A stretch of DNA of 10,382 nt from an uncultured Eggerthella sp. (GTDB lineage: Bacteria > Actinomycetota > Coriobacteriia > Coriobacteriales > Eggerthellaceae): positions 1-10,382 of the forward strand of contig UPYK01000028.1 of assembly GCA_900538545.1 (NCBI GenBank), written 5' to 3'. The position numbers and the translations under genes were made by a program. Under the pieces are notes generated by a model. The model saw nothing but the letters and a program-made list of their open reading frames with translations. It did no database searches and was not told where the DNA came from. Numbering within the stretch: position 1 is the first letter of the stretch; each line of letters opens with the position of its first letter. Positions 6,129 through 10,382 of this stretch are shown here, piece by piece.

Positions 6129-7511
6129 ATGGCTCTCTCACAAGAAAGAAAGGGAACGATCGCGGTTTCCCTTACGAATTTCCTCGATTCGGGGTGTATC
6201 GTTGCTTCATCCGTGGCGCTTGCTGCGTGGGCGGTCGCATTCAACTTCGGCAGTGCCTGGACCGCTATCTTAGGCGCGGTCGGCGCGAACGCTTTCGGTG
6301 CCGCCGTTGGTGCGCTGATCGGCGGATTCCTCACCGACAAGCTGGGACGAAAGTTCATCTACACCTACAACATGCTCGTGTATGCCACGGGCGTATTCAT
6401 CGTGATGATCGCAGCGAATCTGCCCATGTTGGTGATAGGCATCGTGATCTCGGGCCTCTCGGTAGGCGCGGGCGTGCCGGCATCGTGGAGCTACATCTCC
6501 GAGATGTCGGGGTCGAACCGCCGCGCGTCGAACATCGGCATCAGCCAGTTCGCCTGGTCATGCGGTCCGGCTGTTATCTTCCTCATCTCGCTCATCTTCT
6601 CGCTTGTGTTCCCCACCTTCGCCGCGAATGGCGAGCTGCTCCCCGCAGGAACCTATGGTCCTTTTGACGGCTTGTTCGCCATGCGTTTGCTGTTCGCGAT
6701 CCTGTTCGTAGTGGCCTTGGTTGCGTGGAATCTCCAGCGCAAGCTGCAGGAATCCACCGACTGGACCAGCAAGCAGGAACTGAAGGCGAAAGAGAGCTTC
6801 GTCTCGATGATGAAGCGCGCGCTTACCAATGCGGTGAACATCAAGACGATCATCTTCCTCGTTGCGGTCTACCTTACCTGGAATATCGTTGCGGGCACGA
6901 TGGGCCAGTTCATGCCCTACATGTACGCAGCGGCAGGCAATCTTGACGACACCACCATCTCGCTGCTCCAAACGGTCATGTGGGTGCTCACCGCTATCGG
7001 TTCGCTCGCCATCTTCTCGGCGCTCGGCGATAAGGTGCCGCACCGCATCCTGTTCGCATTGACCGCAGGCATGGCATTGGCGGCATGGCTGGTCATGGTG
7101 TTCTTCGGCATGCAGCTCGAAGCAGGCACGGCTGATAGCTGGGGCTGGTTACTCTGGGTATTCGTTGCGCTTTGGGGCGTTTCAGCGGGCTTTTCGGCTC
7201 AGTGCTTCTATGCACTCTGGTCGACCGAGCTCTTCCCTACCGTCTATCGTGGCGGCGTGCAGGGCATCATGTTCTTCCTCGTGCGTGGCGTGCTCGGCAT
7301 CTGGTCACTCGTTGCTGTTGCCGGCCTTGGCGTTGAAACGCCTGCAGGCTTCGTAACCGCAGGCTGGATCATGTGCGGCTTCTTGCTCGTGTCGCTCGTG
7401 GTGGGCGTGATCTGGTGTCCGAAGACTCAAGGTCGCTCGCTCGACGAGATCACCGAAGAGCGCTACGGCAAAGAGCTCCTCGTTCAAGACAGCGAAGACA
7501 TGGGCATCTAA
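6129..7511 (+). CDS. MFS sugar-porter family transporter, probable rhamnose permease
   Basis: A 460-residue membrane protein with about 12 hydrophobic segments and the hallmarks of the sugar porter branch of the major facilitator superfamily: GGFLTDKLGRK (65-75) between helices 2 and 3, SYISEMSGSNRR (121-132), a charged central loop around 200-235, ELFPTVYRG (367-375), and the C-terminal PKTQGRSLDEI (431-441), which matches the family PETKGxSLEE motif. Such proteins carry sugars or polyols, usually with protons. As the last gene of the rhamnose operon it is the obvious candidate for rhamnose uptake, but substrate cannot be read from sequence. It is unrelated to RhaT of E. coli. The ATG at 6129 follows AGAAAGGGGA (6114-6122); an in-frame TTG at 6108 would lie inside rhaM and is rejected. 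The stop codon's last base forms the base of a hairpin. Confidence 0.85.
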   Translation: MALSQERKGTIAVSLTNFLDSGCIVASSVALAAWAVAFNFGSAWTAILGAVGANAFGAAVGALIGGFLTDKLGRKFIYTYNMLVYATGVFIVMIAANLPMLVIGIVISGLSVGAGVPASWSYISEMSGSNRRASNIGISQFAWSCGPAVIFLISLIFSLVFPTFAANGELLPAGTYGPFDGLFAMRLLFAILFVVALVAWNLQRKLQESTDWTSKQELKAKESFVSMMKRALTNAVNIKTIIFLVAVYLTWNIVAGTMGQFMPYMYAAAGNLDDTTISLLQTVMWVLTAIGSLAIFSALGDKVPHRILFALTAGMALAAWLVMVFFGMQLEAGTADSWGWLLWVFVALWGVSAGFSAQCFYALWSTELFPTVYRGGVQGIMFFLVRGVLGIWSLVAVAGLGVETPAGFVTAGWIMCGFLLVSLVVGVIWCPKTQGRSLDEITEERYGKELLVQDSEDMGI

Positions 7512-7541
7512 GGTGGCAAATGCCCGGGTAGTTTGTCATCT
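7511..7541 (+). terminator. Conserved hairpin without T tract, copy 2
   Basis: Eleven continuous pairs, three of them G-T, join 7511-7521 to 7531-7541 around the nine-base loop GCCCGGGTA. The 15-base core CCGGGTAGTTTGTCA (7524-7538) is identical in all three copies in this window. The 5' arm differs from the other copies yet still pairs. The stem begins at the last base of the transporter stop codon. No T tract follows, so it may protect the 3' end of the operon mRNA or be a factor-dependent stop and not a classical terminator. Confidence 0.6.
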
Positions 7542-7637
7542 AGGTCGAGCAAGCAGCTGAGCCCATGGGGTACTTAAATTACTCTGAGTCCGCTCACTTC
7601 AATATAAATAGGTTGTCCGAAGGAGCGAAGCGCATGA

Positions 7638-7657
7638 GCTTGCCTGAAAAGGCAAGC
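7638..7657. repeat. Hairpin with GAAA loop inside the 156-base element
   Basis: GCTTGCCT (7638-7645) pairs perfectly with AGGCAAGC (7650-7657) around GAAA, which is a GNRA tetraloop in the + strand RNA. An eight-pair stem with such a loop is stable and favours an RNA-level reading of the + strand. No T tract follows. Confidence 0.6.
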
Positions 7658-7705
7658 GAACAGCGAAAGCGGGTAATTACAAGTGCCCCTTGGGCGTGCT
7701 GCTTG
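7653..7705 (+). repeat. 53-base perfect inverted repeat, left arm
   Basis: Every base matches the reverse complement of 10330-10382. The pair encloses the whole ATPase gene and the hairpin at its 3' end. The match stops at 7705 (T against C beyond); on the other side it may continue, since the right copy is cut by the window end. Confidence 0.9.
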
Positions 7706-7719
7706 TGTGAGATAAGTGG

Positions 7720-7756
7720 AAAAAGGTGTCGAACGACCGGGTAGTTTGTCATCTTA
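7720..7756 (-). terminator. Conserved hairpin, copy 3, at ATPase 3' end
   Basis: Bases 7722-7755 match copy 1 at 33 of 34 positions. Read on the - strand, the stem begins in the ATPase stop codon and is followed by TTTTT (7724-7720), the layout of an intrinsic terminator for the ATPase gene. However, the G-T pairs that complete the stem on the + strand become A-C mismatches on the - strand, so the RNA folds better in the opposite direction. Termination for the ATPase is likely but the hairpin may also act on transcripts from the rhamnose operon. Confidence 0.55.
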
Positions 7757-10186
7757 GTGGGTGAGGGAGGCGAGGCGACGCTGGTGACGCGCATCGAGCA
7801 CGTTGTAGAGGTAGTTGAACGCTACGATATTCACCAGCGCTGCAATGCCAAAGCTCTGCCACATCTCTGGGGTGAAGGGCGCGATATCGAAGAGCCACCC
7901 GAAGCCGACTACACCGATCAAAAGACCGCCGATCACGACCACCAACAATCCCCAGCGGAGTGGCGTGAAGGGAATCGAGAGCTTGATCACCAGCATGATT
8001 CCGAGCAAGGCCACCACCATAACGCATAACGTTGAGACTTGACGATAATCAAGACCGATCGCTTCATTGCCCACTATCGTAAGCACCACGATGCTCACCA
8101 CCGCGCAGACTGCGCCAGGGATGGAATGCACCACTACATTCGGGAGGAAATGCCCTCGTACCAGATCCTTATTGGGTTCAAGCGCAAGCACGAACGAAGG
8201 AAGACCGATGGTGAAGGCCGATATGAGCGTAAGCTGGATCGGCACGAAGGGATATTGCCACGGCAAGAAGATGAACAAGAACGCTGCTGTTATCGAAAGC
8301 AAGGTCTTGACCAGAAAGAGCGAAGCCGAGCGCTGTAAGTTGTTGATCGAACGACGTCCTTCTGCCACCACCGCAGGCATGCTTGCAAAATCGTTATCAA
8401 CGAGCACGAGCTGGGCAACATTGCGCGCAGCATCGGAACCGCTTGCCATGGCAACACTGCAATCGCTCGCCTTCAGTGCAAGCACATCGTTCACGCCATC
8501 TCCTGTCATGGCAACCGTGTGACCTTCAGCCTGTAGCGCAAGCACGAACGCCTTCTTCTGTTCGGGGCGCACGCGTCCGAATACGTTGTAGTTCTTGATC
8601 GCAGAAGCAATGTCCTGGTCCGTTTTGAGCGTGGTGGCATCCACGAAGCGATCAGCTCCCTCGATACCGACTTTCTGCGCGATACCAGAAACGGTATGAG
8701 GGTCATCGCCCGAGATCACCTTTAATTTCACGCCTTGCTCTTTGAAGTAGGCGATCGTCTGAGCAGCAGTCGAGCGGATTTGATCGCGCAGGCACACGAA
8801 GCCCAGCGGCGTTACCCCGCCTTCGATCGCGCCATTAGCATCAAAGCCCTCCACACGCGCTACGAGCAGCACGCGCGCATCGGCAGCATAGGTATCGAGC
8901 GCGTCTTTGATCTGCGCCAAAGCACTTGCATTCTTCTCAAGAACGAATTGCGCCGCCCCCATCACGTAGGCTTCGCCATTGGCAAAAGCGGCGCCTGACC
9001 ACTTCGTGTCGGAAGAGAAGGGAATCACACGCGTAGGCTTCAACAGGTCAGTGGGCGGTATCGCCTGTTCGGCTTTTTGCTTCCCCTCTTTGGCAAGCCC
9101 GAAGTACTCCTGAATAGCACGTGCAGTATCGTTTGGGTCCTCATCGCTTGCAACAAGCGAGGCGACTATCTTGCTCAACTCTTGTTCTTTTGGCTCTGAA
9201 TCAGGAACATCAAGCGGCACCAGACGAGAAACTTCCATGCCTCCGGTCGTGATCGTGCCTGTTTTGTCGAGGCAGAGTACGTCCACCCGTGCAAGCGTTT
9301 CAATGCAGTAGAGCTGCTGCACGAGCACCTGGTGTCGTGCAAGCCTCACGACCGCAACCGCCATGACTGTTGAAGCAAGAAGGATGAGCCCTTCAGGGAT
9401 CATGCCCACCATGGCGGAAACAGTAGAGAGAATGGCAGGATCGAGCTCGACATGATGCAAGAGATACTCATTGGCGAACAGCAGCAGCCCCACTGGGAAC
9501 ATGAAGATGCTCACGTACTTGATGATCTTATTGAGGCTGGTCATGATCTCGGAATTAATCGCCTTCTTCTGCTTAGCCTCGTTCGTGATCTGCGCGGCGT
9601 AGTTATCGGCTCCCACCTTTTCAACGCGTGCCCATACGGTACCCGCATTGATGAACGACCCACTATACAGTTGGTCGCCTGCGTGTTTGGGAATGAGCCT
9701 GCTTTCACCCGTGAGCAAGCTTTCGTCGGTCTTGCACTCCCCTTCTAGCACCACCGAATCGGTCGGAATTTGGTTCCCGCGTCCCAGACGCATCACATCG
9801 CCAAGCACCAGCTCGTCAATCGGGATCTTCTGAAGCTTCTCGTCACGCATCACCTCAACATTGGCGGCAACTACGATCGAGAGCCTATCAGTCGTGATCT
9901 TCGAGCGAATCTCTTGCACGATGCCAATGATGGTGTTGATAACGATCACAAGCATGAAGAGCATGTTCTTGTACGAGCCCGTCAGGAAGACGAACACCGC
10001 AAGGATCACATTGATAAGGTTGAAGAGCGTGCAAATGTTGCTACGAAAAATGCTGCCATACGAGCGTGTTTTCACCGTAGCATCCGCGTTCACCTTACCT
10101 GCAGCCTGAGCGGCCCGCACCTCTTCAGACGTAAGACCCTTGATGCCAGCATTGCTCTGAGTAGTATGTTCGACCTGATTTGCCAT
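7754..10186 (-). CDS. Cation-transporting P-type ATPase, CtpE-like
   Basis: An 810-residue membrane pump with all catalytic parts of P-type ATPases: TGES in the actuator domain (159-162), the helix-4 motif PEGL (264-267), phosphorylation site DKTGT (Asp307), the nucleotide-domain stretch FSSDTKWSG (390-398), ISGDDPHT (491-498) and the hinge TGDGVND (561-567). About ten membrane segments are visible: two near 50-90, two near 222-283 and six after 620. The PEGL motif and the absence of N-terminal metal-binding domains and CPx argue against copper or zinc pumps. The pattern resembles mycobacterial CtpE, a calcium uptake pump, rather than SERCA-type enzymes, but this assignment is from memory of the family. 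The start ATG at 10186 is the first after an in-frame stop; its ribosome site is weak. It is convergent to the rhamnose operon and probably unrelated to it in function. Confidence 0.85.
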   Translation of the reverse strand: MANQVEHTTQSNAGIKGLTSEEVRAAQAAGKVNADATVKTRSYGSIFRSNICTLFNLINVILAVFVFLTGSYKNMLFMLVIVINTIIGIVQEIRSKITTDRLSIVVAANVEVMRDEKLQKIPIDELVLGDVMRLGRGNQIPTDSVVLEGECKTDESLLTGESRLIPKHAGDQLYSGSFINAGTVWARVEKVGADNYAAQITNEAKQKKAINSEIMTSLNKIIKYVSIFMFPVGLLLFANEYLLHHVELDPAILSTVSAMVGMIPEGLILLASTVMAVAVVRLARHQVLVQQLYCIETLARVDVLCLDKTGTITTGGMEVSRLVPLDVPDSEPKEQELSKIVASLVASDEDPNDTARAIQEYFGLAKEGKQKAEQAIPPTDLLKPTRVIPFSSDTKWSGAAFANGEAYVMGAAQFVLEKNASALAQIKDALDTYAADARVLLVARVEGFDANGAIEGGVTPLGFVCLRDQIRSTAAQTIAYFKEQGVKLKVISGDDPHTVSGIAQKVGIEGADRFVDATTLKTDQDIASAIKNYNVFGRVRPEQKKAFVLALQAEGHTVAMTGDGVNDVLALKASDCSVAMASGSDAARNVAQLVLVDNDFASMPAVVAEGRRSINNLQRSASLFLVKTLLSITAAFLFIFLPWQYPFVPIQLTLISAFTIGLPSFVLALEPNKDLVRGHFLPNVVVHSIPGAVCAVVSIVVLTIVGNEAIGLDYRQVSTLCVMVVALLGIMLVIKLSIPFTPLRWGLLVVVIGGLLIGVVGFGWLFDIAPFTPEMWQSFGIAALVNIVAFNYLYNVLDARHQRRLASLTH

Positions 10187-10329
10187 GATGTTCTACCATC
10201 GTAGCGTGTGTAGAGCAAAAGCCAGAATTCCCTTGCTAGATTGTTACAGAGCCGCGCGCACAGAACGCTTATGGTGTGCGCTCGATCAGTGGAGAGGGCG
10301 AGGCAACGAGGTTCCTTCCCTGCTACCCG
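10187..10329 (-). promoter_or_regulatory. Upstream region of the ATPase gene
   Basis: This region should hold the ATPase promoter. On the - strand TAACAAT (around 10242-10248) is a possible -10 box, but no good -35 box is seen at proper distance. It also contains an inverted pair GCGCACA/TGTGCGC (10256-10262 and 10275-10281), which could be an operator or a hairpin, and the diverged repeat module at 10281-10324. No strong Shine-Dalgarno precedes the ATG. Confidence 0.35.
10281..10324 (-). repeat. Diverged repeat module, copy 2
   Basis: The reverse complement of this stretch matches 80-126 at about 37 of 43 aligned bases, with five gap positions. It lies directly between the 53-base repeat arm and the putative ATPase promoter, just as copy 1 lies before the leader of pyk. 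Confidence 0.6.
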
Positions 10330-10382
10330 CAAGCAGCACGCCCAAGGGGCACTTGTAATTACCCGCTTTCGCTGTTCGCTTG
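10330..10382 (-). repeat. 53-base perfect inverted repeat, right arm (cut by window end)
   Basis: The exact reverse complement of 7653-7705. The outer boundary CAAGCAGC (10330-10337) is the same as the end of the 156-base element, so this is probably a second copy of that element in opposite orientation, of which only one end is inside the window. Confidence 0.9.

Larger units (their letters stand above)
7550..7705. repeat. 156-base element with inverted-repeat ends (MITE-like)
   Basis: The ends are perfect 8-base inverted repeats, CAAGCAGC (7550-7557) and GCTGCTTG (7698-7705). Pairing continues imperfectly inward: GCCCA with TGGGC, GGGGTACTT with AAGTGCCCC, AATTA (7577-7581) with TAATT (7674-7678), and CCGCT (7590-7594) with AGCGG (7668-7672). 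The middle carries a further hairpin. Its last 53 bases recur perfectly, inverted, at the window end, with the same outer boundary. No protein is encoded and I see no flanking target duplication. It may be a small non-autonomous mobile element, an extragenic repeat of the REP/BIME kind or a structured RNA. Confidence 0.5.

Noticed and set aside
7550..7705. CRISPR array or tRNA as explanation of the intergenic repeats
   Set aside because: There are no evenly spaced direct repeats and no cloverleaf or CCA-type end; the repeats are inverted and single.
7754..10186. Copper, zinc or potassium P-type ATPase
   Set aside because: No CPC/CPx motif, no N-terminal heavy-metal domain, and the helix-4 motif is PEGL, which belongs with calcium/magnesium-type pumps.
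10090..10332. 80-residue - strand frame over the ATPase start
   Set aside because: Out of frame with the ATPase, covers repeat DNA, and has no recognisable content.

Overview
The window carries a six-gene L-rhamnose catabolic operon on the + strand (about 259-7511). It is followed by one convergent cation-pumping P-type ATPase on the - strand (7754-10186). Both ends and the intergenic space between the two units hold short structured repeats. GC content is high, and codons such as ATC, CGC, AAC and GAA dominate. Intergenic gaps inside the operon are short and Shine-Dalgarno sites are clear. This fits a high-GC Gram-positive anaerobe; an actinobacterium of the Coriobacteriia type is my best guess. 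No ribosomal or marker gene is present, so that assignment is only inference.

Layout: 1-258 is noncoding, with a possible last codon or two of a neighbouring gene, two GC hairpins, a repeat module and a conserved hairpin with a T tract. Then come pyk (pyruvate kinase, GTG start 259), rhaB (rhamnulokinase, start overlapping the pyk stop by one base), a 137-base gap, rhaA (isomerase), rhaD (aldolase), rhaM (mutarotase) and a sugar-porter-type MFS transporter ending at 7511. 7512-7753 is a 242-base convergent intergenic region with two further copies of the conserved hairpin, separated by a 156-base element that has inverted-repeat ends. The ATPase gene fills 7754-10186, and its upstream region runs to the window end.

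Pathway: the MFS protein probably imports rhamnose, RhaM interconverts its anomers, RhaA makes rhamnulose, RhaB phosphorylates it, and RhaD cleaves it to dihydroxyacetone phosphate and L-lactaldehyde. Dihydroxyacetone phosphate runs through lower glycolysis to phosphoenolpyruvate, which the co-encoded pyruvate kinase turns into pyruvate and ATP. No regulator of the RhaR/RhaS, DeoR or LacI type and no lactaldehyde reductase or dehydrogenase lies in the window.

Most noteworthy: (a) pyruvate kinase translationally linked to rhaB at the head of a rhamnose operon; (b) an N-terminal extension of RhaD built of three 11-residue repeats; (c) three same-orientation copies of a hairpin with a nearly invariant 9-base loop and covarying stem; (d) a 53-base perfect inverted repeat bracketing the ATPase gene, of which one copy is the end of the 156-base element; and (e) a second diverged repeat shared between the two window ends.
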